Position numbers and translations under genes: made by a program | Source: Viola odorata | Lineage: Eukaryota > Streptophyta > Magnoliopsida > Malpighiales > Violaceae | DNA: 64,000 nt | Direction: 5' to 3' | NCBI GenBank assembly: GCA_963691705.1 | Contig: OY829542.1 | Location: 25,778,579 to 25,842,578 of the forward strand | Shown: piece by piece, positions 34,201 through 46,665 of the stretch | How the letters are laid out: every line of letters begins with the position of its first letter | Numbering within the stretch: position 1 is the stretch's first letter | Notes under the pieces: model-generated | Database searches by the model: none | Seen by the model: only the letters and a program-made list of their open reading frames with translations | What the model was told of the DNA's origin: nothing

Positions 34201-34642
34201 CTTCGGAATGAGCACTGGGTTAGCTAGCCAGGTTGGGTATTGAACTTCCCGGATGAAGCTTGCGTCTAGGAGCTTTATCACCTCCTTCTCGACGGCTAAC
34301 GCTTTCTCCGTAGAAAACGCGCGTTGTTTCTACTGGACCGGCTTGACGTTGGAGTCAACATTGAGTCAATGTTCCGCTACCTCTTGAGAGATATCGGGCA
34401 TGTCTGCGGGTTTCCATGCGAATTCTCCTTTGCATTTATTCAACAGCCGAGCTAGCTGTTTACTTTCTTCTGAGCTAAGTTTTTCGCTTACGAGGAAACT
34501 TGCTTCATTGATCCCGTTAACTGGCACAGTTATCATTTTATCCACTGGCTGAGTGCATTTCTCATAATTCTGTTCTTATGGATCTACTGTTACACACATG
34601 TACCTATCATAACTCTTCCGAGTCATGAGGAGGTAACACTCG
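31233..34642 (-). pseudogene. pol: Element D pol, copy 1 (protease end to integrase)
   Basis: In element sense it starts abruptly at 34642 and runs through RT (34281-33298; MCIDFTNLNDACPKDCYPLP, catalytic YIDD) and the first RNase H. A second RNase H of the Tat type follows (33022-32750; HVDGAKN, then ICGDSKLIIDQ, interrupted by stops). The integrase has a zinc finger at about 32350-32150 (CQKCQEF) and a core with VDYFTKW, SDNGTQFT and the QTNGQAEVTN segment, ending at about 31233. Two RNase H domains are characteristic of Tat-lineage elements. A TGG to TAG stop at 31370 and several frameshifts are present. The part 34642-31725 duplicates 40048-37151. Confidence 0.85.
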
Positions 34643-35910
34643 TAATTGACAGCCTTTAGAGTCCCCGCCTCTCATGTTTCTTTCCAAATTCCAAACTTCA
34701 AAAATTACAAGATGAGGATTTATCCTAAATTATTCCAAATTCAAAAATAAAATAAAAATATATTGTTTGTTCAAAACACAGAATCAGATCGAATCTGAGA
34801 GTCTTCCTAGGAGATGTTTCTTCCTTGACTCCTAAGTGAGCACGCTTCTTTTGTCCAGCGGTTCCAACTGTCAACCAATGACTACCAGCAGCAGCGTTCC
34901 AAGACTCCTAGCTCTACACATCTTTAGATCGGCAGTCTTAGCCAAGACTGCGCCCAAGAGTGCTAGTTTGTGCCAAAAGCTAACGTTTCCTCAATTTCCT
35001 TCAGCGCCCAAGATTTCTTACAAAAGAAGATAGATTGACGTGAAAGGCATAGTTTTCACCATAAACAAGATGGTAAAAGCGTATGAATTTAGACGTCAAT
35101 CAGTAACTAAATTCTCTTTTGTTAGTAAAGGTCATTGAAGGTTTCATAAGTTAGTTGTGAGATCGAATTGAGTTTAATAAATTCATGTGTTTGTATTTGC
35201 TTATTTATTATTTGCTTGTCAATATATCTAGGGACAATTAGAGGTCCGGCTAACTAATAATTGAACCTAGGTAATTACCGCCATCTTTGTAACGATAGCT
35301 CTGATGCGGGGTTGCTTAGTAGAGTAGGCAACTAGATCAGAGTCATCAGGTCGTTGGTCCAATCTGACTAGAATAAATAACCAATTAGGGTAGTGCCTCG
35401 AACGTACTGAGTGTCTCGCCTTAGGTGTGTCTTTCCTCCTCTTCATGGGCATCCGAGTATTGTCTCTATAAATGTACCTTAGGGAACAATGGATTGTCAA
35501 GGCTACTCCATAAAGGTACATTGGAGTTTCTTCTCCTACGAAGGAAAGTAGGGGACCTAAATGTACCTGGACCCCATAGCACATCTATGAACTAGGAATA
35601 GAATACCCTTGTGTCAATGATCAACTAATCATGAATGCAACTGGAGATCCATCTTTACTAGGAAACAATCTCTCATTGATTTTATCTTATTATTTATTCT
35701 ACTTTGTTACGTTTTCTTAGTAGCTAATCAATCACACACTCAAAACCCCCCTTTGTTACTCTCATTTCGTTTTATTAGTTTGTGTCATACACAGAAGCAA
35801 GCGCCTTGCTCTAATCCTTGAGTTCGACCTTGTTACCACTATACATAATTATTTTATGCATTAGGCGATATGTTTTATTATTATTTTTTATGGCTTCGAC
35901 AACTAGTCAA
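34643..35910 (+). mobile_element. LTR-like fragment G (family alpha)
   Basis: It ends ...GGCTTCGACAACTAGTCA, close to the end of the LTR at 1-351. Internal parts (GAGTCATCAGGTCGTTGGTC, TACCTGGACCCCATAGCAC) match the solo LTR at 20934-22436 read on its minus strand. Its left edge joins broken pol of element D at 34642. No target duplication is seen. Confidence 0.55.
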
Positions 35911-35917
35911 TAATATC

Positions 35918-36650
35918 CAACTATAATTTCTTAGCAAAGGTGTCAGAGAAGAGGTTATCTGTGGCCTCTATATCAACAAGAGCTTCCATAGTCCATTCTC
36001 CTATCTGAATTGTGACGTACATAAGCCTTTTAATTATTTCTTGCTTTGGCAACTGCTTCTTTAGAGCGGACAAGAAGCGTTTTCTCATTTGGGTTGAACC
36101 TTCTATGACTTCTCCATCTGCAGGAGAGCTCAAGGATCCTTTAACATTCTGCAGAGCATTCAAAGCTACTTTAGTGGGGTATTCGACGACTCTTTAAGGT
36201 CCCTTGCAAATATAACACGCAATAGGTCTCGGAGTTCTATTCATAAATCCACTCGATTGTTGAGAATTCCCTATTCTTGCTGGGAATCTATTTCAATTAT
36301 TTCCGATGAAGTTCCTCCCAAACTTATTCTTCTTAGGATTTGAGGCTCCCGTCATACCAAACTTTCTTTTTACCCCGTCGTTTAATCTATCCTCTGCCCT
36401 TTCTGTGATCGTAATTGCATCACTTAGGTTTTTAGGATTTTGTCAACAAACTTCACTTTTGTGGTAGGGTTTGAGGCCCTACATGAAATTAAACAATCAG
36501 TCCACTTCTGACATGTCTTTGATATCTAACATTAGGGTTGAGTACTTATTTACATACTCCCGAATTGAGACGGTTTGCACTACGTCTTGTAAGTTCATAC
36601 GAGTGGCATATTCCATATCCTCCATACAAAATGCCTGTCACAGTTTTTGC
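35918..36650 (-). pseudogene. Gypsy gag/protease fragment of another lineage
   Basis: On the minus strand there is a gag-type stretch with REYVNKYSTLMLDIKDMSE (about 36590-36510), a CYICKGP zinc-knuckle start near 36215, and an aspartic-protease segment (RLMYVTIQIGEWTMEALVDIEAT at about 36050-35950). There the catalytic D-T-G reads DIEAT, so it is inactive. Several stops are present. The form suits a Ty3/gypsy element distinct from D. It lies in the foreign block between the two D pol copies. Confidence 0.6.
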
Positions 36651-37150
36651 TAGCTTGTTATTTATATATATTTGCCACCTCTTTTTTGTCCACTTTAGAC
36701 CTAGATTCTACTAATTAGTGTTTATTTCTTCCTATTTGTAGATATGGACATTAGGAGGAGCTCTGTGGAATTTCATGTTATTTGCTGGATTTTGATGAGA
36801 AAGTCAACGTCTTGCCCTCGACACTCACCGTTCGCTAGCGTTGTAAGTCCAATCCGGATATGGAAAGTCCGGAAAAGGAAAATCTAGAAAGAGAAAGTCC
36901 GATAGAGCTGGGATTTCTTCTCTCACGTGTCCAGCTCATCAAGGAGCATTAAATACACACCTAATTCAATTAGAAGAAAGACTTCTAGTTTAATTAGGAG
37001 TAGGACTTCTAGATTTTACTATATATATGCTTAGACTTTTAGGGTTGTAGAAGGGGGTTCCACTTAACGTTTTTACTTCTTCTTCTCTGACTTTGCGTAG
37101 CTCTCCTCTCTTCTTCCCTTTACTTCTTCTTCTCTGACTTTGCCGCTAGG
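36651..37150 (+). other. LTR-like fragment H
   Basis: A promoter-like TATATATATG lies at about 37020. A 24-bp unit containing TTACTTCTTCTTCTCTGAC is repeated at about 37074 and 37119. No coding sequence is seen. It joins broken D integrase at 37151. This is probably part of an LTR, but its ends are not visible. Confidence 0.35.
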
Positions 37151-40100
37151 GCCTATTTCTTTTTAGACCCTTCCAAGTTTTCCTTTATACCACTAAGGAT
37201 ACTTCAGTTTGTCACCTCCGCTTGACCATTGGTCTGCAGGTTGTTCAATCTGGAATTCTGCATATTGGTTTTTAAAGAATCGGCAGGTGAATTGCGTCCC
37301 GTTGTCACTTACCAGCACACAGGGTACACCGAACCTCATGATAACTTGGTGTTTAAAGAAACGCTAAATTTTCTCCGTCGTGATGTTCACCACCCCTTCT
37401 GCTTCTGCCCATTTCGTGAAGTAATCTACCGCCACGACTACAAATTTCAATTGAGACCTTGCCTTTGGGAACGGTCCTAGGATATCAATCCCCCATTTCG
37501 CAAAAGGACTAGGGGCCACAATTTCAAAGATTTCCGTGGCGGGCTGTCGAGGAATCCTGGAGAACTCCTAACACTTTTGACAAGTCTGTAGGTAATTGTG
37601 GCAATATCTTCGAATGGTTGGCCAATAAAATCCTGACCGGAATACTTGTGCGGCCATGGTTCCGCCTGATGCGTGCATACCGCATATTCCTTCATGGATT
37701 TCTCGCAAGGTGTGAAGGCCTTCTTGTTCTGTTATACACTTGGCTGCTGGGTGAGAGAAGCATCTCCGAACCAGTTCCCCGTCATAATATGTACACCGTG
37801 CCGCTTGTTTTAGCACTTTCTTTTTCTCAGCGTTATCTGCAGGTAACTCTTCATGTTTCAAATATTTTATTACGGGGATTCGCTAGTCGTTTTTGACTTC
37901 TTCAACGCAAAGCGACGCTTGCTCTTCCATGAAGGAAGGTACCGGTATTTCTTGGTAGTATACGCCCTTAGGTATGGGTGCTTCCAGGTTCGCCACAAGT
38001 TTGGCAAGGTTCTCTGCCTCAACGTTATCCTCTCGACGGATGTGCTCGAAGCTGACTCGCATGCCACTTTTCTTTATTTTCAACAATTCGCGCTTCACCT
38101 TAGCGAGATATCGCACCATGATAGGCTCTCTAGCCTGGGAGTGTCCCAAGACTTGGTCTATTATCAACTTGGAATCTCCACAAATCTTTAGTTGCAAGTC
38201 ACCCATCATTCCTGTATCGTGTATAGCCTTGCTGGAGAAGTTTCTTCCGATCCTGAGCCCAGCCAATAGTGCCTCGTATTCTGCCGCGTTATTAGATAAC
38301 GGCTGTAGAATTCTGATGGCGTATCGTATATGTATGTCACGTGGTCCGATCATGAAGATCCCCGCTCCAGCAGATTCTTGGTTCTTGGCCCCATCCACAT
38401 GGATGACCCACAAATCAGTGTAGGTTTCAGGGAACGGGAGGTCCAAGTCATCTTTTTCCTCTTCCAGTAGGTCCGTTAACGGGTCCTCTGTGAAGGTGCA
38501 CTTGGCTATGAAGTCTGCTAGGACTTGGGCTTTCACGGAAGATCGGTTTTTATACCGCAGCCCATATTGCTCAAGCTCAATGACCCAAATCAGCATTCTT
38601 CTCGAAGACTCAGGTTTTCAAAATATCCTTTTCAAAGGTTGATCAGTAAGCACGATAACAGAATGAGCTTGGAAATATCTGTCCATTTTGCTCATGGCTT
38701 GAATTAACGCAACGTTATCTTCTCGATGCGAGCGTATCGCAGCTCAGCGTCTTTCAGAACATGACTCACGAAGTAGACTGGATGATGCTGATGGTTATCG
38801 TCTCGAATGAGGATGACACTGACTACTTCATCAGCCACGCCGAGGTATAGATATAAGGTGTCTCCCGGTTCAGGTCTTGTCAATACCAAGTCCAATGATA
38901 AGTAAGCTTTCAGGCCCATAAACGCTTCTTCACATTCTGTTGTCCATCCAAAAGGAGCTTTTTTGTGTATGACCTTGACAAAGGGAAGGCATCTCTCACC
39001 TTGTTTTGAGATAAACCGTCCCAAGGCGATAACGCGGCCTGTTAGCTTTTGCACCTCTTTGACGGTTCGAGGAGATATCATGTCCTGTATAGCCTTCACT
39101 TTCGAAGGGTTGGGCTGAATACCCTTCTGGCTGACCACATAGCCCAAAAATTTACCCGTTTGAAACGCGAACATGCATTTACGAGGGTTTAGCTTCATCT
39201 GGTATTTTCACATCACATTGAAAACTTCTCCCAGGTCGGACAAGTGATCTTGGAAGTTTCGGCTTTTGACCAGTATGTCGTCAATGTAGGCCTTTACATT
39301 CTTTTCGATTTACTTCTCAAATATTTTATTTGTCATACGCTGGAAAGTAGCTCCCGCGTTCTTTAGTCCGAACGACATCGTCGTATAGCAATAAGTGGCC
39401 TTTGGGGTAATAAAAGCAGTTTTCTCCTCATCCTCAACGGCCATGGGGATTTGATGGTATCCCGAATTAGCATCTAATGAACTTAGGTAGGCATATCCGG
39501 CAGTCTGATCGACTAGCTGATCTATTCGAGGAAGTGGGTAGCAGTCTTTGGGGAAAGCATCGTTCAAGTTAGTAAAATCGATGCACATACGCCAATCTCC
39601 GTTGGGCTACGGAATGAGCACTGGGTTAGCTAGCCAGGTTGGGTATTGAACTTCCCGGATGAAGCCTGCGTCTAGGAGCTTTATCACCTCCTTCTCGACG
39701 GCTAACGCTTTCTCCGTAGAAAACGCGCGTTGTTTCTTCTGGGCGGGCTTGACATTAGAGTCAACATTGAGTCGGTGTTCCGCTACCTCTCGAGAGATAC
39801 CGGGCATGTCTGCGGGTTTCCATGCGAATTCTCCTTTGCATTTATTCAACAGCCGAGCTAGCTGTTTACTTTCTTATGAGCTAAGTTTTTCGCTTACCAG
39901 GAAACTTGCTTGATTGATCCCGTTAACTAGCACAGTTATCATTTTATCCACTGGATGAGTGCGTTTCTCATCATTATGTTCGTATGGATCTACTGTTACA
40001 CACACGTAGCTATCACAACTCTTCCGAGTCATGAGGAGGTAACACTCGGCCGCCAATTTCTGATTGCCTTTTATTGAGACTACTCCATCCCAGGAGGGAT

Positions 40101-40323
40101 ATTTCATCCTCAAATGTTTTTGCGATATCGCCGCTCCAAAGCGGTTGAGGAAAGGTCTTCCAAGAATAGCATTATAGGGCAGATTTAGGTCCACGACCAG
40201 GAATAGCAGCTCCTCCGATCGCTTGGAGGTATCCTCTCTGAAGTACACGGGCAAGGTGGTTTCCCCGGTCACTGGGATTGGGACCCCGTCCACCCCAATT
40301 ATTGGCTTCTTGTAGGGCGTCAA
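37151..40323 (-). pseudogene. pol: Element D pol, copy 2 (protease to mid-integrase)
   Basis: In element sense it covers a protease region (40323-39874; YNAILGRPFLNRFG), RT (39849-39310; MCIDFTNLNDAFPKDCYPLP, AYIDDILVKS interrupted upstream by a stop), and RNase H 1 with connection (39198-38590). The second RNase H follows (38440-38130; HVDGAKNQESAGAG, NNAAEYEALLAGLRIG, CGDSKLIID), then the integrase zinc finger and part of the core, ending abruptly at 37151. It is about 95% identical by eye to copy 1 over 2.9 kb, with a short deletion in the integrase near 37240. It is continuous with gag on its right, so it belongs to the original 5' half of D. Confidence 0.85.
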
Positions 40324-42500
40324 TAAGATTATAGGCCTCCAATGAAAATAAGTTCACGGCACTTCCATTGTCCACAAGGGTTCTTCTAACCCCGTGATTA
40401 GCGATAACAGGTGTGACCACTAACGCATCATTATGTGGATAAATGACGCCTTTCTCGTCCTGTTCGGAAAAAGACAACACCATCCTATCCAAAGCGCTTA
40501 TCGCTTCATTTTTCATTATCGCGCCCTCCCGCTTCCGCTTGTCTCCCGTCGCGGGTGTCAATTGTGCTGGTTCATCTAGGTAAGGGGTGCCTCCTGCTAT
40601 GATGTTGATGATAGGGACCTCGTCATCATCCACCATGAGCGTCTCTCTACCTCTTCCGGCGGGGGCATAGTTATTCCCGGGAACTCGAGAGGGCGCTGGT
40701 CTGTTATCAGCAGCTCTGTCCATGGGATTGTTCCTAGCTTCCTCTCTGGTCTTAGTGGCAAATTCTCCGAGATAACCTTCCTCTACTAGGCATTCTATCG
40801 CCAGCTTCAATTCCCTGCACACTTCTATGGAGTTTCCCTTAGCTTTGTGAAACTTGCAAAAAGTATTGTCTCTTCCTCTCATGACTACCCCAGGCTTAAC
40901 GGGGGCTGGGTAACGAATGGGTAGATTCCGCTGTTCCACAATCGCTAATATTTCCGCTCTTGGTAAAATGAGGGAAGGGATGTCCGGGTCGTAAATTCGG
41001 CCCTTGGGAGGATCTCCCTGCCATCGAGTAGGGGAGTTGCCAGACTTTCCTTTTGAGGAGTTGCCTCTTCGCCGATTGGAGGCCTTAGGAATGTGATCTT
41101 TTCGCTGTGCGTATTCATCAATAAAGCGATCCTCCGAAGTGGTGGTGGTAGGAGCGTTAGGGACTTGAGGTGTGTCTTGTAACACATTCCGGGTTCTGTC
41201 CGTGTTTTCTTCTTCTTCCATTCTTGCGTAGTTATGGGCTTTCAGCCTTAACGCATCCAAAGTCATCGGGGGGTCCACCATCAACGTGTCTCTTAGCTTC
41301 CCGTAACGGCAGTTCTGCATCAAGGCTTCTATGGCGAAGTCGACGGTAACGCCCGGCGTCAACAACATTTTCAAGTCGAAACGACTAAGGAAATCCTTCA
41401 AAGATTCCTGAGGCTTTCGGTGTATATCGAATAAGGCCGCGACAGATTTCCTGATGGGGACCGCATTGCTGAATCGACTTTGAAACTTAGATTCCAACTG
41501 TGGGAAGCTATCAATAGATCCGCCGGGAAGACCTTCAAACCAAAGGCGGGCAACCCCTGACAACGTCATGACAAAGATTTGGCACAAAGCTACATCGCTG
41601 TGGGTCTGAAATTGTACAAAGTCCTTCACCTTGTTGAGGTGAGAAATGGGGTCTTTGGTACCGTCGTAGGATTCTGTAGAAAGTTTCACATGTCGGCTGA
41701 CTCTATGACGCCTTACACGATGGCTAAACGGGTGACCTGAAGTGTTGTCAAGGATTTCACGCGTATGACGAAGGGGTGACACTTTCAATGACGCCTCCGA
41801 TCACGCGGATCTGGAGTGTGATGTCTCCATGGGGACTGGCTGCGACTCCTAGGTGAGCGGGTTGGATGTCTTCTACTGCTGGATCTCTCACTACGTTCAA
41901 GGGATACATTCCTATTCGCTTCTTCTCGTCGACTGTCCCAACGGTCTCTGTACTCGTCGAGCCGCCTTTCTCCTTAAGGGATGGGAAATTGTGGCACTTG
42001 CGGCACGTAAGACTCTATTTGTCCCTGATCAAGTCGCACAAGGCTAATTGGGGCATCCGTCGCGGGCATAGTCAACAGAATACTTCTATGTTGTAAGGCG
42101 ATAAGGGTCGTTCGGCGACAATAAATGGTGTAAAAATAGCCTGGGGAGGAATACTCGACCCAGAAGCATCTGGCGTGATCCTCGCGGCCAGCTCAGTCAA
42201 GTAATCCAGCCGAGCATGAAGGGCGGATATTTCGCTCGCGAGGGGGTTGCTTACACCGTCAAGCGTGAGTCCCCTAGAAGGAGGAGTATAAGAACTGGAT
42301 CCCCCCATCTGAGACAGGGGGATGTTTATCTAGGAGGAAGGCGTTCCTCCTACTGACCTAAAGGAGAGATCTGAAGGCTCCCGAGTGATTTCCTGCATTA
42401 TAGTAGAATCATCAGCAGTGGCGAAAGGAAAGAGTCGCCTACGGATCGCGAAGGGAATGCTAGAAGATGGAGGTTGAGTAGACTCCGAGTCAGAAGCCAT
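40172..42500 (-). pseudogene. gag: Element D gag
   Basis: The best start is the ATG at 42500 on the minus strand (MASDSESTQPPSSS), 88 bp inside the 5' LTR. Stops and frameshifts interrupt 42330-41790, then 41788-40172 is open for 538 codons. A retrotransposon gag domain lies at about 41720-41300 (SYDGTKDPISHLNKV, FQSRFSNA). A Tat-style knuckle region is at about 40865-40770 (FCKFHKAKGNSIEVC). A protease-like active site LVDNGSAVNLF is at about 40385-40355, where the usual motif is D-G/T-G-S. The last part overlaps the next frame. The product would be the capsid protein. Confidence 0.82.
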
Positions 42501-42588
42501 GGTTGGTCTGATCTTCCAAGAAAAAACAGAGCTTGGCTGTCAAGGACGCTCACTTAAGCAACCAAAGCTCTCAATGAAAGCAGCACTT

Positions 42589-43101
42589 TGATAAGATTCG
42601 GAGTTCTGGATGATCGGGGATGGGGGTATGGCCGTTCAGAGTCACTGTAGTTGCTGTCAAATGTACCTGCAAAGCGTCGGAGGGGGGGCTCCAGCGTAAA
42701 CACTCCGATGCTTAAGTTAGTATGGTTGTTCAAAATAGCAGGGGTTCTAGTAGCGATCTTAGGCTTACCTTGCGTTTCAAATGGTGGGGTATTTATAGGC
42801 TACGCGAGGGTGTTACCTCTAGGGGGCGTTATCGGGGGAGATATCGCCTCAGGTGACATCATGGGCGGTAGCTTCAAGTGACGTCATAGCAGACCTGGGA
42901 TGGGATAACGCTGTGCGTGCGAATAGATGACGCGTGAGACTCCCCCCCCTCCCCCCGCGCTGATGTCGACCATCCTAGGGTTCCTTGCTGGCTAAGGGGC
43001 GTTAACCTTCCGCGGCTGACCCCTGGCAGGCGCGGTAGTGTTTCGACCTTAACACTGGTACAAGGACAATAATGCCCTTGGGATTGCCTTAATTGTTATC
43101 A
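42589..43101 (-). repeat. 5' LTR of element D
   Basis: 513 bp with plus-strand ends TGATAAGATTCGG and AATTGTTATCA, followed by TCCCT. On the minus strand the TATA box is at 42797-42790. The bZIP-type boxes are at 42854-42861 (TGACATCA, mutated) and 42879-42886 (TGACGTCA). A C-rich tract (42934-42960) gives G runs on the element-sense strand. Just inside the LTR I cannot find a TGG-initial primer-binding site. Confidence 0.9.
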
Positions 43102-43106
43102 TCCCT

Positions 43107-43850
43107 CCTTCACTTCCATGAGTTTGTTGTCTGTCCTAGTGTTTGTCCCTCTTTTCTATGGTCCCTCGCCTAGAAAAATCTGAACTTTTGTGTCACCAAA
43201 CTTCATTCTATACTTAACATTTTTCATTTTTTAGTCAATAGGAAATTCTGAAGCTATCTTATCTATTTTGGCTAGAAACGAACGGTGCGCAGATTTCAAC
43301 TGGGAATGTGATTTTGGGCAGTGTTTTCTTTTCCATTTGGTATAAGTTTTACCGCCCAAACAAATCTGAAATTTTGTGTGCATTTACTTCATTCTGTGTG
43401 GAACAAAAGTTGTCTTTGAGTCTTCTATTAATTCTATGGAATTTATATAAATTTTTGCATCCCAAGAAAAGTGTGCAGTTTTCACTCTAGATTTCAGTTT
43501 TGTGTCTTTCATTTCTCTTGCATCTTCTCTTTTGAGCTAGCTTTTCCTTGGAGTCATTGGTGTATCTTCCTTGTTTCCAACATTATCTTCTACTCTAAAT
43601 CAATTAGGTGAGCATGTCAATCCAATTCGTGCATATCTTTTGATTTTCTTTGCCTTTCTTTCTTACCTTAGTTGTCTTGCTTTCCTTGAGCCCTAGTTAG
43701 GTCTGCCTAGCTTAGGTGTTTGGTTGGTGATTAAGATAAGAGTGTGAGAGAAAAGTGTGAGCATTTTAGAGTGACAAACACGAGGGTGAAACACGTGAGG
43801 GAGAGACTAACCCTTTTTAGCTATCAATTGTGTTTGTTTTTCCTTTTGTA
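43107..43850 (+). other. Leader of element C, second part
   Basis: It continues 20856 once element D and one TCCCT are removed. It is AT-rich without domains, and in parts homologous to the leader of element A. It ends with a pyrimidine-rich stretch and TTTTGTAG at about 43844-43851, a plausible splice acceptor. Confidence 0.45.
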
Positions 43851-46549
43851 GGTATTTTCCTATTGTCATCTTGTTGTGAGAATGATAGGTCCTCTTGGGA
43901 GGAGGACTCTTGTTGTTCAAGCACTGCCTTCACCACGGGTTCTAGTGACCGGCCCTCTTATTGCTATGAGGCAAGCTACAGCATTGAGCATGAGGTTAAG
44001 CCCTATCCGCACGACTCTTATTATGGCAGCGCGTACTCTGTTGAGACGAGTTATGGTTCTAGCCCTTATGTGATGGACAGCCTAGACCACTATTCACTTG
44101 AGCCCAACCATGACTACTTCACCGAGGTTGCCCTTCCCCACACCGTGGCACCTCTATCTATGTCCCGAACCGTGGCAGCCATCATTATCCCTTTGTGCCA
44201 CCGGGTTCTAGTGCACCTCCTCAACACTCCTAAGTACCGCCTCATTTAAGGATTGAGCCTTCTAGCCACACCAGACCGTATCATGTTGAGCAGCCTCCCC
44301 ACTATGTCTATTGGCCCCCGCGTCCTCCTACTTACCGATCAGTTCCTCCCACTCCTAGCCGTGGCCACGGACCCACTACATATGTCATTGATCGAGGACC
44401 TCATGCCCTCACGACTCCTTATCACCGTGAGCACCACCAAGCGCATCTTGTGGATGCAGTGGCTGAATTTCAACGCCAAGTAGAGGCAATTATTTCAAGG
44501 TCCAGCCGGGTTGAGGTATCTCCTTCTTCCCATCCTATTTGCCCTTCCTTGCCTTCCTCTCGCGCAAGAGATCTCTTTAGTACCACTTGCACAGGAAGGG
44601 GGCATTTGTGTGATGTTTGTCCGAACAATAGAGTGTCATTAGAGTGTGTACCAAATAGCCCGCATGAGGAGAGTTTAGTGACGCTTGGAAGGGAAACAAA
44701 TGTGTTGGCCCCGTTGGTTGAGGAGCTTGAGGATGTTCCTAGTGTTGTTTTGACTGAATCACCATCACTTATTGAGGTTGAGTTGACTCCATTTAAGGAG
44801 AAGTTACTGGTTTTGGATGAGCCCACTTCAGATTGCCATGAAACAGCCACTCATTGCCTTGCGTTGCAGCGCACATTTCAGTCCTTGGGTAGTGCCTTCT
44901 CCATCATTCCGAAGGTGCCTATGCATAGATTTGTGTACCCGTTTCTCCTTGGTTTTGGGCACATTGGTCGCGCACCCTTCTTTCCATGTTCGACGCCTTC
45001 AAGTGGCATCACGGTCTCACACTTTACCCGAATCCCTTCAGCCACTCCTTTGGTTCACCGTCGTGCCCCCACCTTCTCATCCACTACTAAGAGCCCGCAC
45101 TTGGCCCTAGTTCCCTCCTTGCCCCCATCATGGCCAATCCTTGATTATTCTTGGCTATTTCCCATCCGCGCCTACATGTCTTCCGGGCTTGAGGGAGCTC
45201 TATTCAGGCATAATAACTTATATAGGTCGCATAACCTTTTGCGAAACTTTGATGCGCATGATGAAATTAATGGTTGTTTGATGAGTTTCTGTGATATAAT
45301 TCGAAATAATAACCTAATGTGCAGGGATGTTATGCGTTCACATAATGCTCCTTTGAGTTTTGTTATTAGTTTTGATGAAAAGCCCCTTAACTCAAAGTTG
45401 CTTGAGTTTCCATATTAATTTGATACTTATGCTAATAATTCTAATTTTGTCTACAATGATTATCTGTTTAAAACAAAGCTTAAGTCTTATAAGTATGAAG
45501 GATATTATTTCAAGTGACGCTTATGTATGTCGCAATGTCTTTTGCAAAATTTAGTTGTGTTTGAGCCGCATTGTGGTAGCTTGAGGGACCGCGGTGATGC
45601 GACTAATTTTACTAACATATACTTGAAAAAATTTATACTTTTATATGGATTGTATTTGAGTTGTGTTAGTAAGCAGGATGGAGAGTCTCTTAGCGACTTA
45701 TAGAGGAAATTGTGGAGGAAGTCGAGCACGAAGATGCTAAATGGGGCACCTTGTCAACCACAATTGGGAGTTTCTAGCCACATGGATAAAAGAACATTTG
45801 GTTCTGTATGGCATGTCTTGGTTTTTAAGTATATGTTTGCATGGGAAGAATGTCTTCCATTTATTTTATTGACTTACTACCTGTTTACGCATGTCATTAT
45901 TTTTGGTTTGTTAAAACTCATGTGTAGTTTGGTTCACATGATATCATTCGGTTTGATATTGCTGCCTTTGAAAGTGTTACTTAGCATAGGTGGCAATAGG
46001 GAAATCAAGGCGATGCGAATAGCCCATGGACAAGCCAAGCGCTATGGTGCACGCTTGAATGTCAAGATGGCATTTAGGAGGGATCTTGGAAGGATGAGCG
46101 AATTCTCCGAGTTACGTACGTGGGTGTGGAAGTGCTTAGGCCGGAAATGATTTCCAACCTGAGTACCAGCAGACATGACCGCTAGTGGCGATTGGCCTAC
46201 ACAACGTGTTGTCATACACCATGACATCGCAACCAAGTTGAATTTGCAAGGTTGGTATGGTTCGACTTGTGATTATTTTGATGTTTCTAACTTAAGGTAT
46301 TGTGCTGCAGGTGTACGTATGGATTCGAGGACGAATCCTTTCCAAGGGGGAGGGAATGATGTGAATCCTTGTGCATCGCAAGGAGTGTCTTCACCACTGA
46401 CAGGACCGATGACTCGCGCGAGGAGCAAGAAGTTGCAAGGGACGTCATCACAGCTCATCTACAAAGAATTCCAGTGCGAGACACTCATTGGTCAAGTGAG
46501 CTTATTCAAGGACGCACAGATTATGTGTATTGCGGATTACACCCTCTAG
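43851..46549 (+). pseudogene. Element C degenerate polyprotein (gag remnant and integrase finger, no RT)
   Basis: It opens with a Tyr/Ser/His/Pro-rich region (about 43851-44150) and then shifts to a frame shared by 44450-45418, 45710-46150 and 46175-46549. Stops are at about 44233, 45416, 45514 and 45700. A degraded zinc knuckle (TCTGRGHLCDVCPNN, compare CFKCSGRGHRQADCPNK in E1) lies at about 44580-44630. Near 45495-45590 an EGYYFK-RLC...C...VFEPHCG stretch resembles the integrase zinc finger of E1 ([15 protein letters not shown]...ESHSGG). RT and RNase H are absent. The product may be a deletion derivative of a CRM-like polyprotein. Confidence 0.5.
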
Positions 46550-46665
46550 CAACCAAGGAAGCGCAAGAGATGGCGAGTATGCATTGAGTATGGATTTGTG
46601 AGGCTTTCTTGGGCAGATTATGTTAAGCAAGATTCGAGGACGAATCTTTCCGAAGAGGGAGGGAA
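46310..46665 (+). other. CRM-like polyprotein tail with two stacked polypurine tracts
   Basis: GATTCGAGGACGAAT occurs at 46322 and again at 46631, each followed by a purine run ending GGGAGGGAA and then TGAT (46357 and 46666). Between them is GPMTRARSKK (about 46405-46435), the conserved gypsy pol tail motif. This tail is LTR-encoded in E1, so 46357 looks like the start of an E1-type LTR. It is truncated and followed by a second element end. Confidence 0.6.

Larger units (their letters stand above)
20857..43101 (-). mobile_element. Element D: Tat/Retand-like Ty3/gypsy element with antisense genes
   Basis: The LTRs are at 42589-43101 (5' in element sense) and 20857-22881 (3', enlarged by a solo LTR). 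Both begin TGATAAGATTCGG on the plus strand. A perfect target duplication TCCCT lies at 20852-20856 and 43102-43106. In element sense the order is gag (42500-40172), protease, RT, RNase H, second RNase H and integrase. Pol is partly duplicated around a foreign block (34643-37150). Tandem repeats and four genes on the opposite strand follow. Many stops and frameshifts show it is old. It is inserted in the leader of element C. Confidence 0.88.
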
